A stretch of DNA of 64,000 nt from assembly GCF_011058165.1 (NCBI RefSeq), contig NZ_JAALEG010000003.1, positions 1 to 64,000 on the forward strand. The letters are read 5' to 3'. Below are positions 1 through 11,686 of the stretch, piece by piece. Every line of letters starts with the position of its first letter. The stretch's first letter is position 1. Origin of the DNA: Rhodococcus aetherivorans. GTDB taxonomy: Bacteria > Actinomycetota > Actinomycetes > Mycobacteriales > Mycobacteriaceae. Position numbers and translations under genes: made by a program. The notes beneath the pieces were generated by a model that was not told the DNA's origin, did no database searches, and was given only the letters and a program-made list of their open reading frames with translations.

Positions 1-120
1 GTGTACACGCCCGAGGACCTGCAGCAGGTCCAGGACGAGTTCAACGGCCGCCCCCGGCAGACGCTACGCTGGCGCACGCCAACCGAAGCGTTCACCGAGC
101 TTGTCGCATCGGCCGCCTGA
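1..120 (+). mobile_element. IS30-family transposase, C-terminal fragment (cut by the window edge)
   Basis: The frame is open from base 1 and ends in TGA at 118-120. The last 39 residues include FNGRPRQTLRWRTPTEAF, which matches the conserved end of the IS30-family integrase core (N-x-RPRKTLGWxTPxE). The rest of the element lies outside the window, so completeness and activity cannot be judged. I could not delimit a terminal inverted repeat in 121-174. The fragment points in the opposite direction to the nrd operon and abuts the 3' end of nrdF. Confidence 0.75.
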
Positions 121-174
121 AACCGCCCAGATCGAACGCGTGTGACATTCGGCCACAACAGGTGGACCGTGGGG

Positions 175-3392
<3,218 letters not shown>

Positions 3393-3492
3393 GGTGCTTG
3401 CTCCCACTGTGAGTAGACGGGTTCGCCGCGCACCCGTATCCCCGACGGTGACGCAGCGTTGATGGAGTGGACGAGTGTGGGTGAGGTCGCGG

Positions 3493-3921
3493 TTACGCCG
3501 ACTGCAACGCCTGCGCCCAGAACTGTGCCAGGCCCTCGCGGACGCGCTCGACGTCCTCGGCGGTACCCATCAGTTCGAACCGGTAGAGGTACGGGACCTT
3601 GCACTTCTGGGAGACCACATCCCCGGCGTAACAATAGGATTCGCCGAAGTTGGTGTTGCCGGCGGCGATGACCCCGCGAATCAGCGCACGGTTGCGCGGA
3701 TTGTTGAGGAACCGGATGACCTGCTTGGGCACGAAGTTCGTGTCCCGGCCGGTCGCGGTGGTGCCGCCGCCGTAGGTCGGCAGGATCAGCACGTACGGCT
3801 CGTGCACCTCGAAGGTGCCGTCACGGTCGTGCAGCGGAATCCGGGTGGCCGGCAACCCCAGTCGCCGGACGAATCGGTGCGTGTTCTCCGATGTGCTCGA
3901 GAAGTACACCAACGAGGTCAT
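3493..3921 (-). CDS. nrdI: NrdI flavodoxin-like protein
   Basis: This 142-residue flavoprotein reduces or supplies oxidant to the NrdF dimanganese centre in class Ib systems. The N-terminus shows the FMN phosphate loop [12 protein letters not shown], and LPTYGGG and NTNFGESYC are typical of NrdI. The start is ATG at 3921. It lies between nrdH (69 bp upstream) and nrdE (100 bp downstream), the standard order of the operon. No truncation is seen. Confidence 0.95.
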   Translation of the reverse strand: MTSLVYFSSTSENTHRFVRRLGLPATRIPLHDRDGTFEVHEPYVLILPTYGGGTTATGRDTNFVPKQVIRFLNNPRNRALIRGVIAAGNTNFGESYCYAGDVVSQKCKVPYLYRFELMGTAEDVERVREGLAQFWAQALQSA

Positions 3922-3990
3922 GGATGTCTCACATCACTTCGCTCGGGTCCGGCGACCGGCCGCAGGGGCGGTGGGTCGGCGCGCGACGGG

Positions 3991-4221
3991 TCAGGCGGCG
4001 ACGGCGAGGGCCTTGATCCGGTCCGGGCGGAAGCCGGACCAGTGCTCGTCACCGGCGACCACCACGGGGGCCTGCAGGTAACCGAGGGCCATCACGAAGT
4101 CCCGCGCTTCCGGGTTCTCCGAGATGTCGACGACGGCGTACTCGATACCGGCCTTGTCGAGGGCACGGTAGGTGGCATTGCACTGAACGCAGGCAGGCTT
4201 GGTGTAGACGGTGATGTTCAT
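3991..4221 (-). CDS. nrdH: Glutaredoxin-like NrdH redoxin
   Basis: This 76-residue redoxin is the electron donor for NrdE. The active site C-V-Q-C is at residues 11-14, after TVYTKPA. The C-terminal WSGFRPD motif distinguishes NrdH from ordinary glutaredoxins and allows reduction by thioredoxin reductase. ATG at 4221 follows AAAGGGGAAACC, a good ribosome binding site, so the longer in-frame extension is not used. It is the first gene of the nrdHIEF operon, and the putative NrdR boxes lie 120-170 bp upstream. Confidence 0.95.
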   Translation of the reverse strand: MNITVYTKPACVQCNATYRALDKAGIEYAVVDISENPEARDFVMALGYLQAPVVVAGDEHWSGFRPDRIKALAVAA

Positions 4222-4340
4222 GGTTTCCCCTTTTCGACAACCTGACGACTGACTGCACAGCAGTGCCTCGAGGCCCGTCGTACCAGCACGATCCCGCTTC
4301 CCCGAGGGACCGGAAACGATCAAGCCTTCCAGCGCTCTAG

Positions 4341-4388
4341 ACACTACACCTAGTGGCCGACAGATTCATAGAACGCGAGATGTTGTGA
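4341..4388 (-). promoter_or_regulatory. Pair of NrdR-type boxes upstream of nrdH
   Basis: Box 1 at 4341-4356 is ACACTACACCTAGTGG, with perfect CACTA/TAGTG arms, and matches the NrdR consensus acaCwAtATaTwGtgt at about 12 of 16 positions. Box 2 at 4373-4388 is weaker, at about 11 of 16. The box centres are 32 bp apart, three helical turns, which is the usual spacing of paired NrdR sites. This suggests dATP/ATP-responsive repression of nrdHIEF. Matches were counted by eye. Confidence 0.6.
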
Positions 4389-4418
4389 GTTACAGCCGTG
4401 ATATTCCCAGGTCGTTAT

Positions 4419-6530
4419 TCACCGCGCGGGGCTGTCGGGCAGGTACGGGAGCACGTCCTCGAGGTGCACCGGAAGCCGGCGCACCCGCGCCCCGGTGGCG
4501 TGCCGGAGGGCATTGACGACCGCCGCGGCGCTGCCGACGATGCCGATCTCCCCGACCCCGCGCGACCCCATCGGTGTGGCGTGCAGGTCGTCCTCGTCGA
4601 GCCAGGTCGCGTCCACGTCGCCGACGTCGGCATTGGTGGGGATGTGGTACTCCGCAAGGTCGTGGTTGACCACGTGGCCGGTGCGGGGATCGCGGATGCT
4701 CTCCTCGTGCAGGGCCATGGAGATGCCGAAGCACATCCCGCCGATCAGCTGCGAACGGGCGGTGCGGGGGTTGACCACCCGGCCCACGGAGAACACGCCG
4801 AGCATCCTCGGCACCCGGATCTCGCCCGTGTCGACATCCACCCGCACCTCGGCGAAATGCGCGCCGAACGACTGGATGCGGTAGTGCTCGAGCGCGGGAT
4901 TCTCCTCGGCCGTCGCCGATGCCTCGGCACCCGGCTCCGGTCGATCCCCGTGCCGCTTGCGGAACGCGTGGGCCGCGGCGACGATCGCGGTGCCCCACGA
5001 CGAGGTACCGGAGGATCCGCCGGCGACGGTGGCGTTCGGCAGGGCCGAGTCACCGATCTCGAGATGGATGTCCTCGGGCCGGCAGCCGAGCGCGTCGGCC
5101 GCGACGAGGGTGAGCGTGGTCCATGCTCCGGTCCCGATGTCCGCGGCGCCGGTGCGGACGGTGAAGCGCCCGTCGCCGTCGTGCCGGACCGCGACCTCGG
5201 TGCCGGGGTTGACCAGGTGCGGGTAGCTCGCCGCGGCCACTCCGGTCCCCACGAGCCACCGGCCGTCGCGGCGGGTGCCGGGCGTGCGGTCGGCGGCGTC
5301 CCAGCCGAAACTGCGACTCCCCTCCCGCAGGCACTCCACCAGCCGGCGCGAGGACCAGGGCCGGCCGGACTCGGGATCGGCGGGCGGGTCGTTGCGGACC
5401 CGCAGTTCGATCGGGTCCATGCCGCACGCCACCGCCAGCTCGTCCATCGCGACCTCGCCGGCGAACATCCCGGGGGCCTCCCCCGGCGCACGCATCCAGT
5501 AGGGCGCGGGCACGTCGAGCGCGACGATGCGGTGCGAGGTGCGCCGATACGGCGAGGCGTACATCCCCCGTGACGACACCGCCGTCTGCTCCGCGTACTC
5601 GCGCACGTGCGAGGACTGCGAGAAGGCCTCGTGCACCATGGCTTCGAGACGCCCTTCCCGGCTCGCGACGAGGCGGACGTGCGAGACGGTGGGCGGCCGG
5701 TAGCCGACGTACCCGAACATGTCCTGCCGGGACACGGCGAACTTGACCGCCCGACCGGGCAGCAGGCGCGCCGCCATCGCCGCCACGACGTCGTGCGCGT
5801 GCGGCGCCCCCTTGGACCCGAAACCACCCCCGACGTAGGGACTGATCACCCGCATCTGCTGGGGGCGCAGACCGAGCACGGGAGCCAGCGTGGAGACGAC
5901 GCCGTGGGCGCTCTGCGTGGAGTCGTACAACGTCAACGACTCGCCGGACCACTCGGCCACGACCGTGTGCGGTTCGAGGGGGTTGTTGTGCTCCTCCGGG
6001 GTGGAATACCAGCCGTCGACCACGACGCCGTCGCGCTCCGCGGCCTCGGCCGCTGCGGCATCGCCCTGTTCCGTGTCGGTCGGATATCCGCCGTTGGCCT
6101 GTTCCGGGGCATAGCTGCGCGGGTGGTCGTGCCGGAACGCGACGTCGTGCGGCGCGGACTCGTACTCCACCCGGACCAGTTCGCTTGCGTGTCGCGCGAT
6201 CTCGGGCGTCTCGGCGACTACGGCGGCGACGATCTGCCCCCGGAAGGCGACGTCCGGGCTCTGCAGGACCGCGTACTCGGCCTCCGAGGTGTCCGCCAGG
6301 CGGGGGGCATTCCACGGGGTGAGAACGACGAGCACGCCGGGCAGGGCCTCCGCCTCCGCGGTCTCGATGCGGGTCACCGTTCCCCGCGCCACGGTTGCCG
6401 TGACCGGGACGAGGTAGGCCGGGTCGTCGACCGGATGCTCGTACGCGTAGGGCGCGGTTCCGGCCACCTTCTGCGGGCCGTCCACCCGCGGCGTCGACGT
6501 GCCGATCGGGCGCTGGGCCGAGTTGGTCAT
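4419..6530 (-). CDS. paoC: Molybdenum hydroxylase large subunit (PaoC/XdhA-like, molybdopterin-binding)
   Basis: This 703-residue protein is the Moco-binding catalytic subunit of a xanthine-oxidase-family hydroxylase or aldehyde oxidoreductase. It begins with the aldehyde-oxidase hammerhead domain (IGTSTPRVDGPQKVAGTAPY). It then shows the cofactor-binding GGGFGSKGA and GDSALPNATVAGGSS, and ends with the catalytic-glutamate motif GSRGVGEIGIVG. The ATG overlaps the paoB stop by four bases (ATGA). It is the last of three co-directional genes. PaoABC-type enzymes oxidise aromatic aldehydes, but the substrate here cannot be read from sequence. Confidence 0.88.
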   Translation of the reverse strand: MTNSAQRPIGTSTPRVDGPQKVAGTAPYAYEHPVDDPAYLVPVTATVARGTVTRIETAEAEALPGVLVVLTPWNAPRLADTSEAEYAVLQSPDVAFRGQIVAAVVAETPEIARHASELVRVEYESAPHDVAFRHDHPRSYAPEQANGGYPTDTEQGDAAAAEAAERDGVVVDGWYSTPEEHNNPLEPHTVVAEWSGESLTLYDSTQSAHGVVSTLAPVLGLRPQQMRVISPYVGGGFGSKGAPHAHDVVAAMAARLLPGRAVKFAVSRQDMFGYVGYRPPTVSHVRLVASREGRLEAMVHEAFSQSSHVREYAEQTAVSSRGMYASPYRRTSHRIVALDVPAPYWMRAPGEAPGMFAGEVAMDELAVACGMDPIELRVRNDPPADPESGRPWSSRRLVECLREGSRSFGWDAADRTPGTRRDGRWLVGTGVAAASYPHLVNPGTEVAVRHDGDGRFTVRTGAADIGTGAWTTLTLVAADALGCRPEDIHLEIGDSALPNATVAGGSSGTSSWGTAIVAAAHAFRKRHGDRPEPGAEASATAEENPALEHYRIQSFGAHFAEVRVDVDTGEIRVPRMLGVFSVGRVVNPRTARSQLIGGMCFGISMALHEESIRDPRTGHVVNHDLAEYHIPTNADVGDVDATWLDEDDLHATPMGSRGVGEIGIVGSAAAVVNALRHATGARVRRLPVHLEDVLPYLPDSPAR

Positions 6531-7516
6531 GCGACTGCCTCCGAGGTGAGTTCACGCAGTACCGAGACGAGGGTGCGGCGCAACAGCGGCACCTTGAACT
6601 CGTTGCCGTCGAGGGGCCGGGCATCGGCGAGTTCCGCGTCGGCGGCCGCAGCGAAGACGCCGTCACCGGGGGCGCTCCCCAGCAGGATGTGCTCGGCGCG
6701 ATGGGCGCGCCACGGCCGGTGCGCGACGCCGCCGAGGGCGATGCGGCATCCGGTGACGACGCCGTCGGCGACCGTCAGGTCCGCCGCCACCGAGACGAGC
6801 GCGAACGCGTACGACGCCCGGTCGCGCACCTTGCGGTACGTCGAGACGGCGCCTTCGGGCGCCGGGATCTCGACGTCCAGGATCAGCTCGTCGCGCTCGA
6901 GCACCGTGTCGTACTCGGGGCTTTCGCCGGGAAGCCGGTAGAGCTGCTCGACGGGGATGCACCGCTCCCCCTGCGATCCGAGCACCGTCACCTGGGCGTC
7001 GAGCGCGAGCAGCGCCACCGCCATATCCGACGGGTGGGTGGCGACGCACTGTTCGGAGGCGCCGAGGATGGCGTGGTAGCGGGTGTAGCCACCGATCGCG
7101 GTGCAGCCGCTGCCCGGGGTGCGCTTGTTGCACGGGGTCGACGGGTCCCGGAAGTACACGCAGCGGGTGCGCTGAAGCAGATTGCCGGCGGTGGTGGCCA
7201 TGTTGCGCAGCTGCGGGGAGGCGCCGGCCAGCAGGGCCCGGGCCAGGACCGGGTACCGGCGACGGACGATCGGGTGGGCGGCCAGGTCGCTGTTGCGCAC
7301 GTTGGCGCCGACGCGCAGCCCGCCTTCGGCGGTCTCCTCCACGACGTCGAGCGACAGGCGGGAGACGTCGACGAGGACGTCGGGCGCGGTGACGCCGAGC
7401 TTGAGGTGGTCCACCAGGTTCGTGCCGCCGGCGAGGAAGGCGGCACCCGGGTGGCCGGCGACCGCGGCGACCGCGGCGGCGGGATCGGCGGGCGTCTCGT
7501 AGCGGAACGTCTTCAC
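6527..7516 (-). CDS. paoB: Molybdenum hydroxylase FAD subunit with extra [4Fe-4S] motif (PaoB-like)
   Basis: This 329-residue FAD-binding subunit passes electrons from the Fe-S subunit. The FAD loop AAFLAGGTNLVDHLK is near residue 30, and TTAGNLLQRTRC follows. Four cysteines in CVYF, TPCNKR, GSGCTAIGG and SEQCVATHPSD match the insertion that carries a [4Fe-4S] cluster in PaoB and 4-hydroxybenzoyl-CoA reductase beta. Plain XdhB lacks it. The GTG start at 7516 follows GGGGAGGGG and overlaps the paoA stop by four bases. Confidence 0.88.
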   Translation of the reverse strand: MKTFRYETPADPAAAVAAVAGHPGAAFLAGGTNLVDHLKLGVTAPDVLVDVSRLSLDVVEETAEGGLRVGANVRNSDLAAHPIVRRRYPVLARALLAGASPQLRNMATTAGNLLQRTRCVYFRDPSTPCNKRTPGSGCTAIGGYTRYHAILGASEQCVATHPSDMAVALLALDAQVTVLGSQGERCIPVEQLYRLPGESPEYDTVLERDELILDVEIPAPEGAVSTYRKVRDRASYAFALVSVAADLTVADGVVTGCRIALGGVAHRPWRAHRAEHILLGSAPGDGVFAAAADAELADARPLDGNEFKVPLLRRTLVSVLRELTSEAVA

Positions 7517-8061
7517 GAGCAGTGCCCCTCCCCGCGCGCGACGTGGCGGAGCGCTTCGACGATGTTGGGGTAGGCCGCGCAGCGGCACAGGTTTCCGCTC
7601 ATGCGTTCGCGGATCTCGTCGTCGGTCAGTTCCGGGTCCTGTGTGAGGTCCGCGGTGACGTGGCTCGGGGAACCCTTGGCGGCCTCGTCGAACATCCCGA
7701 CGGCGGAGCAGATCTGGCCCGGTGTGCAGTAGCCGCACTGGAAGGCGTCGCATTCGACGAACGCCTGGGGCAGGTGCGAGGGACCGTCGTCCGCGATGCC
7801 GGCGGCGGTGACGACGTCGGCGCCGTCGTGGGCGACCGCGAGCGACAGGCAACTCACGATGCGCCGGGAGTCGAGCAGGACCGTGCACGCGCCGCACTGG
7901 CCGTGGTCGCAGCCCTTCTTCGGGGAGTAGATCCCGAGCCGGTCGCGCAGGGCATCGAGGAGCGTGGTGCGCACGTCGACGATGCAGCGGCGCTCACGGC
8001 CGTCGACGCGCAGGGTGATCGTGTGCTCGTGTTCGCCGGGACTGTCGCTCTCGTGCGCCAT
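7513..8061 (-). CDS. paoA: Molybdenum hydroxylase [2Fe-2S] subunit (PaoA-like)
   Basis: This 182-residue protein carries two [2Fe-2S] clusters. The plant-ferredoxin-type cluster is KKGCDHGQCGACTVLL plus a later Cys in IVSCLS, and the helical-domain cluster is QCGYCTPGQ with GNLCRCAAYP. ATG at 8061 sits behind GGAGGAG. An upstream in-frame start adds 19 residues without a ribosome site. Unlike E. coli PaoA there is no twin-arginine signal, so the enzyme should be cytoplasmic. It is the first gene of paoABC. No XdhC/PaoD-type chaperone is present nearby. Confidence 0.88.
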   Translation of the reverse strand: MAHESDSPGEHEHTITLRVDGRERRCIVDVRTTLLDALRDRLGIYSPKKGCDHGQCGACTVLLDSRRIVSCLSLAVAHDGADVVTAAGIADDGPSHLPQAFVECDAFQCGYCTPGQICSAVGMFDEAAKGSPSHVTADLTQDPELTDDEIRERMSGNLCRCAAYPNIVEALRHVARGEGHCS

Positions 8062-8153
8062 GGGCTCCTCCGTCGCGGTGGGGACTGGCGAGGTATTCCC
8101 CGCAGCATGCCCCGGCAATCACGGCTGCGGGCGCGAATGGGGTACGGACGGTG

Positions 8154-8185
8154 ACGGCCCCGGACCTGGCGTGGTCCGGGGCCGT
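8154..8185 (-). terminator. Strong hairpin between the FMN reductase gene and paoABC
   Basis: Two perfect 12-bp arms (ACGGCCCCGGAC and its complement) flank an 8-base loop. The hairpin lies just after the stop of the FMN reductase gene on the minus strand and upstream of paoA. It probably ends that transcript. No T-run follows, as is common in actinobacteria. Confidence 0.6.
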
Positions 8186-8201
8186 TCGGTGTGCAGCCGG
8201 C

Positions 8202-8762
8202 TCAGGCGTCGACGAGTTCCCGGCGGGCGTCGGCGAGCTGGGCGAGCAGCGCGGAGATCTGCTCGGCGACCTCGGCGTTCTCCTTGGGGTGGGCGTCGCC
8301 GAACTTGTCGATGGTGCCGCCGATGGACAGCTGCAGGCCCGTCCGGCTGCCGGCGATGCCGAGCGCCTTGACGGTCTCCTCGAGCGCCCACTTCGCGCCG
8401 TTGCCGCTGGGCGAGGCGCTGATGACGGCGACGGGCTTGCCGGCCAGGGCGCCGGCGCCGTACGGGCGGGAGAGCCAGTCGATGGCGTTCTTGAGCACGG
8501 CGGGGATGGTGCCGTTGTACTCGGGGGTGACGAGCAGGAGGGCGTCGGCCTCGCTCGCCGCGACGCGCAGCGCCCCGGCGGCGACGGGCGCGCCGGTCTC
8601 GCCGTCGAGGTCCTCGTTGTAGAAGGGCACCTCGCCGAGGCCTTCGTACACGGAGACCTCGACGCCCTGCGGCGCGACGGCGGCCGCGGTCTCGGCGAGG
8701 CGGCGGTTGACGGAGGCGGAGCGCAGGCTGCCGACGAGAGCGAGAACGCGGGTCTGGGACAT
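8202..8762 (-). CDS. NAD(P)H-dependent FMN reductase (NADPH_dep_FMN_red family)
   Basis: This 186-residue flavodoxin-fold reductase transfers electrons from NAD(P)H to FMN, azo compounds or quinones. The FMN-phosphate loop GSLRSASVNRRLAE is near the N-terminus, followed by TPEYNGTIPAVLKNAIDW, the family signature. ATG at 8762 follows GAAGGAAACACCCC. It is divergent from the TetR gene, and a perfect palindrome lies between them, so repression by that TetR is likely. The physiological acceptor is unknown. Confidence 0.88.
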   Translation of the reverse strand: MSQTRVLALVGSLRSASVNRRLAETAAAVAPQGVEVSVYEGLGEVPFYNEDLDGETGAPVAAGALRVAASEADALLLVTPEYNGTIPAVLKNAIDWLSRPYGAGALAGKPVAVISASPSGNGAKWALEETVKALGIAGSRTGLQLSIGGTIDKFGDAHPKENAEVAEQISALLAQLADARRELVDA

Positions 8763-8811
8763 GGGGGTGTTTCCTTCGGTTCGGGTGTCCGGGTCTGACT
8801 CCACTCTAAAC

Positions 8812-8823
8812 GGACCGCGGTCC
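8812..8823. promoter_or_regulatory. Candidate TetR operator between the FMN reductase and tetR
   Basis: GGACCGCGGTCC is a perfect 12-bp palindrome in the 88-bp gap between two divergent starts. A self-binding TetR repressor that also controls the flavin reductase would be expected to sit here. Location and symmetry are seen; binding is inferred. Confidence 0.5.
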
Positions 8824-8850
8824 ACTTCCATTCCCGGGCGGTACTGTGAC

Positions 8851-9480
8851 GTGGTGAACATTCCGCTGCTGCCGCTGGTCGGGGACGAGGGCGCCGAACG
8901 GTGCGACGCGGCCCGCAACCGGCGCCGGCTCCTCGAGGCGGCCTCGCTCCTCGTCGCCGAACGCGGCGTCGACGCGGTCACGATGGACGCCGTCGCCGCG
9001 CGCGCCGGGGTCGGCAAGGGCACCGTCTTCCGCCGCTTCGGCTCCCGTGCGGGACTCATGCGCGCCCTGCTCGACCATTCCGAACAGGCCCTGCAGCAGC
9101 AGTTCCTCACCGGTCCCCCGCCGCTCGGACCCGGCGCCGATCCCGTCGACCGGCTCGTCGCGTTCGGTCGTGCCCGCATCCGTCTCGTGGAGGTGCAGGG
9201 CGAGGTGCTCCGCGCCGCGGAGAGTTCCGCCGAGGCCCGGTTCAATGCCCCGGCACGGGCCGTCAGCCTGACCCACATCGAGGTCCTGCTTCGCACTGCG
9301 GGTGTCGACGGCGACCTCCCGCTGCTGGCCCAGGCCCTGTTCGCCCCGCTCGAGGCCACCCTGGTCCTGCATCAGTGGCGCGATCTGGGGTTCTCGCTCG
9401 ACCGGCTCGCCGACGGGTGGGCGGACCTGGCCCGCCGCGTCGTCACGGCGCCGCCCGCCGCCGGGCGGGCGGTACCGTGA
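8851..9480 (+). CDS. TetR/AcrR-family transcriptional regulator
   Basis: This 209-residue regulator has a typical N-terminal helix-turn-helix, with RNRRRLLEAASLLVAERG then AARAGVGKGTVFRRFGSR, and a variable C-terminal ligand domain. The start is chosen at GTG 8851, with GTG 8854 equally possible. Frames further upstream would run into the divergent promoter. It faces the flavin reductase and is followed six bases later by a lipoprotein gene. It probably represses the reductase and itself. Confidence 0.85.
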   Translation: MVNIPLLPLVGDEGAERCDAARNRRRLLEAASLLVAERGVDAVTMDAVAARAGVGKGTVFRRFGSRAGLMRALLDHSEQALQQQFLTGPPPLGPGADPVDRLVAFGRARIRLVEVQGEVLRAAESSAEARFNAPARAVSLTHIEVLLRTAGVDGDLPLLAQALFAPLEATLVLHQWRDLGFSLDRLADGWADLARRVVTAPPAAGRAVP

Positions 9481-9485
9481 CCGGC

Positions 9486-10277
9486 ATGCGGCGGACTCTC
9501 GGGCTCTCGATTCTCCTCGCGCTGGCCGCGACGACGGCCGCCTGCGCGGGCGACGGCGCCGCCGCCCCGCCCCAGGACCCGGCCGTGCTCGTGGGGCGGG
9601 CGTTCGTCTCCACCGCCGTGTCGGGCCCGCAGATTCCCGGCGGCGGCCCACTGGTCGTGGAGTTCCCCGATGCGGGCCGGATCGCCGCCACCGCCGGCTG
9701 CAACCGTTCGTTCGGGTCGGTGGAACTCGGCGACGGCGTGCTGCGCGCCGATCGGCTCGGCAGCACTCTCATGTCGTGCCCGCCGCCGCTCGACCGCGCC
9801 GACACCTGGCTGTCCGATCTGCTGGCGTCGGAACCGCGCTGGCGTCTCGACGGCGACGTACTCACCCTCGACGGCGGCGAAGTGTCCGTCTCACTGCTCG
9901 ACCGCACGGTCGCCGACCCCGACCGTCCCGTCGTGGACACGCACTGGGTGCTCACCGAACTCGTCACGGCCGACGCGGTGTCGACCTCCCGCGCCCTCGA
10001 GGACGCCGCGCCCACCCTGACCGTCGCCGGCGACGGCACGGTCTCGGGCAGCACCGGCTGCAACCGGTTCACCGGTACCGCCACCGTCGGAGACACCGTG
10101 GTCACGTTCGGGCCGCTGGCCACCACCCGCGCGGCGTGCCCCGACCCGGAGCTCGCGCGGATCGAGTCGGCCGTCCTGGGAGTGCTGTCCGGCGAGGTGC
10201 GGTACACGGTCGAGGGTGCGGCGATGCGGCTGACCGCCGCCGACGGTGTCACCGGTCTCGGATACACCGCCCGCTGA
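9486..10277 (+). CDS. Lipoprotein with two META domains
   Basis: This 263-residue protein has a signal sequence (MRRTLGLSILLALAATTAAC) ending in a lipobox-like cysteine at residue 20. Two META (HslJ-like) domains follow, each with the hallmark ATAGCNRSFGS or GSTGCNRFTGT segment and a later conserved Cys (LMSCPPP, RAACPDP). META proteins are secreted or surface-attached and mostly of unknown role. It lies six bases after tetR and is probably co-transcribed with it. Confidence 0.8.
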   Translation: MRRTLGLSILLALAATTAACAGDGAAAPPQDPAVLVGRAFVSTAVSGPQIPGGGPLVVEFPDAGRIAATAGCNRSFGSVELGDGVLRADRLGSTLMSCPPPLDRADTWLSDLLASEPRWRLDGDVLTLDGGEVSVSLLDRTVADPDRPVVDTHWVLTELVTADAVSTSRALEDAAPTLTVAGDGTVSGSTGCNRFTGTATVGDTVVTFGPLATTRAACPDPELARIESAVLGVLSGEVRYTVEGAAMRLTAADGVTGLGYTAR

Positions 10278-10278
10278 C

Positions 10279-10294
10279 GAGCCGGCTTCGGCTC
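10279..10294. terminator. Short hairpin between convergent genes
   Basis: GAGCCG-GCTT-CGGCTC forms a 6-bp stem with a tetraloop. It straddles the ends of the META lipoprotein gene and the convergent nucleosidase gene and could serve both directions. Confidence 0.4.
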
Positions 10295-10841
10295 AGTACC
10301 GCTCGACCAGCCACTGCGCGAGTGCGCGGGCACTGGCATCGACCTTGGCCGGCCAGTCCAGGGCGGTCTCGTCGGCGTGGTCGCTCACGTGCTTGACGAG
10401 CCGGCACTGCGCGCCCATGCGGGATGCGGCGAGCGCGACCGCGAAGCCCTCCATGTCGACGAGGTCGGCGCGGGCGGCGAGCGCGTCACGCACCTGCGCG
10501 TCCGAGACGAAGGAATCGCCCGTGGCGAGCACCGTCCCGTCCCCGTCGTCGAGTTCGAGCACGTCCTCGACCGGGTAGCCGAGGCTGCGCAGCACCTCGC
10601 TGCTGATGTCGTGATTGATCACCGCCGAGGGGACGTAGAGGCCGCCGTGGTGCAGGTGTAGCGCCCCGGCGGTCCCGATGTTGACCACCACCGGCGGGGT
10701 CCCGCGCCGGTGCCGCGCCAGCGCCTCGGTCACCGCGACGGCCGCGTGCACCTTGCCGATGCCGGTGATCACCGTCTCGTAGTGCGCCGGCACGTGCGCT
10801 GCCTCGGACTTCGTGGCGGCGACGACGAGGATCTCGGTCAA
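10293..10841 (-). CDS. Nucleosidase (purine/MTAN phosphorylase-like fold)
   Basis: This 182-residue protein resembles nucleosidases of the MTA/SAH nucleosidase superfamily, which cleave the glycosidic bond of adenosyl thio-compounds. Family-like segments are [25 protein letters not shown], the catalytic-site [10 protein letters not shown] and VKHVSDHAD. It is shorter than MtnN at about 230 residues. The proposed start is TTG at 10841, overlapping the upstream stop as TTGA and preceded by GGGAGAGAAG. No ATG or GTG fits the conserved N-terminus. Exact substrate unknown. Confidence 0.75.
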   Translation of the reverse strand: MTEILVVAATKSEAAHVPAHYETVITGIGKVHAAVAVTEALARHRRGTPPVVVNIGTAGALHLHHGGLYVPSAVINHDISSEVLRSLGYPVEDVLELDDGDGTVLATGDSFVSDAQVRDALAARADLVDMEGFAVALAASRMGAQCRLVKHVSDHADETALDWPAKVDASARALAQWLVERY

Positions 10842-11617
10842 CTCTTCTCTCCCAGCGCGAGGGTCGCGAGCGCCGCCCGGTGCAGCGCCCGCCCGTACCC
10901 CGCACCGTAGCCCGCCGCGTGCACCGCCAGCGGATGCAGCTGGTGCATCGGCACGCGCTCGCGCCATCCGGCTCGCAGCGGGCACGTGGCGTCGTAGGCC
11001 GCGACGATCTCGTCGAGCCGGGGGCAGCCGAACAGCGCCAGCATCGCCAGGTCCGTCTCGCGATGACCGCCGTGCGCCGCCGGGTCGATCAGCACCACCC
11101 CCGCGGCGGTCCACAGCACGTTGCCGTTCCACAGGTCGCCGTGCAGGCGGGCGGGGGGTGCACCGTCGTCGAACTCCCCGGCGGCGACGCGCGCGCAGGC
11201 CCGCTCGACGTCGGGCAGCTGCGCGGCGGTGACGCTGCCGGCGTCCACCGCGATCCGCAGGAACGGCTCGACCCGTTCCACCACGTAGAACTCGCCCCAG
11301 CTCGCGTGGACCGTGCTACTCATCGGCCGCTTGCCGATGAACAGCTGGCCGTCGAATCCGTCCGGTGCGCAACCGAATCCGGCGGCGCCCGCGGCGTGCA
11401 TACGCGCCAGGCGAGCGCCGAACTCCCGAGCCGCCGCGGCGGTGGGGGCCGCCTCGGTCAACCGCTCGAGGTCGATGTGGTCCACCCCGACGTCGCGGAC
11501 ACCGGCAACGGGCATGCCGGCGTCCGCGAGCCAGGCCAGCCCGGCGGCCTCGGCGCGGAAGAAGTCGGGGTGAGCCCCGGCCCGGTGCTTGCGGAAGACG
11601 TCGCTGCTCATCGCCAC
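10838..11617 (-). CDS. Fructosamine kinase-family / aminoglycoside-phosphotransferase-fold protein
   Basis: This 259-residue protein belongs to the fructosamine-3-kinase family (protein-kinase-like fold), which phosphorylates glycated amines for repair. The catalytic-loop motif is [12 protein letters not shown] and the metal-binding segment is [19 protein letters not shown]. The lysine/ATP part at the N-terminus is short. The start may be GTG 11617 or ATG 11611; neither has a clear ribosome site. It overlaps the downstream nucleosidase gene by four bases. Confidence 0.8.
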   Translation of the reverse strand: MAMSSDVFRKHRAGAHPDFFRAEAAGLAWLADAGMPVAGVRDVGVDHIDLERLTEAAPTAAAAREFGARLARMHAAGAAGFGCAPDGFDGQLFIGKRPMSSTVHASWGEFYVVERVEPFLRIAVDAGSVTAAQLPDVERACARVAAGEFDDGAPPARLHGDLWNGNVLWTAAGVVLIDPAAHGGHRETDLAMLALFGCPRLDEIVAAYDATCPLRAGWRERVPMHQLHPLAVHAAGYGAGYGRALHRAALATLALGEKS

Positions 11618-11686
11618 GAGTGTGCCCGCGGCGCGCCGCGCATGTCACCCGAGCAGACCGTCGGGCGTCCCGCTAGGGTTCGGAAT

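Noticed and set aside
9486-10277. META lipoprotein as an HslJ heat-shock protein
   Set aside because: It shares the domain, but it has two copies and a lipobox, and there is no evidence for heat-shock control.
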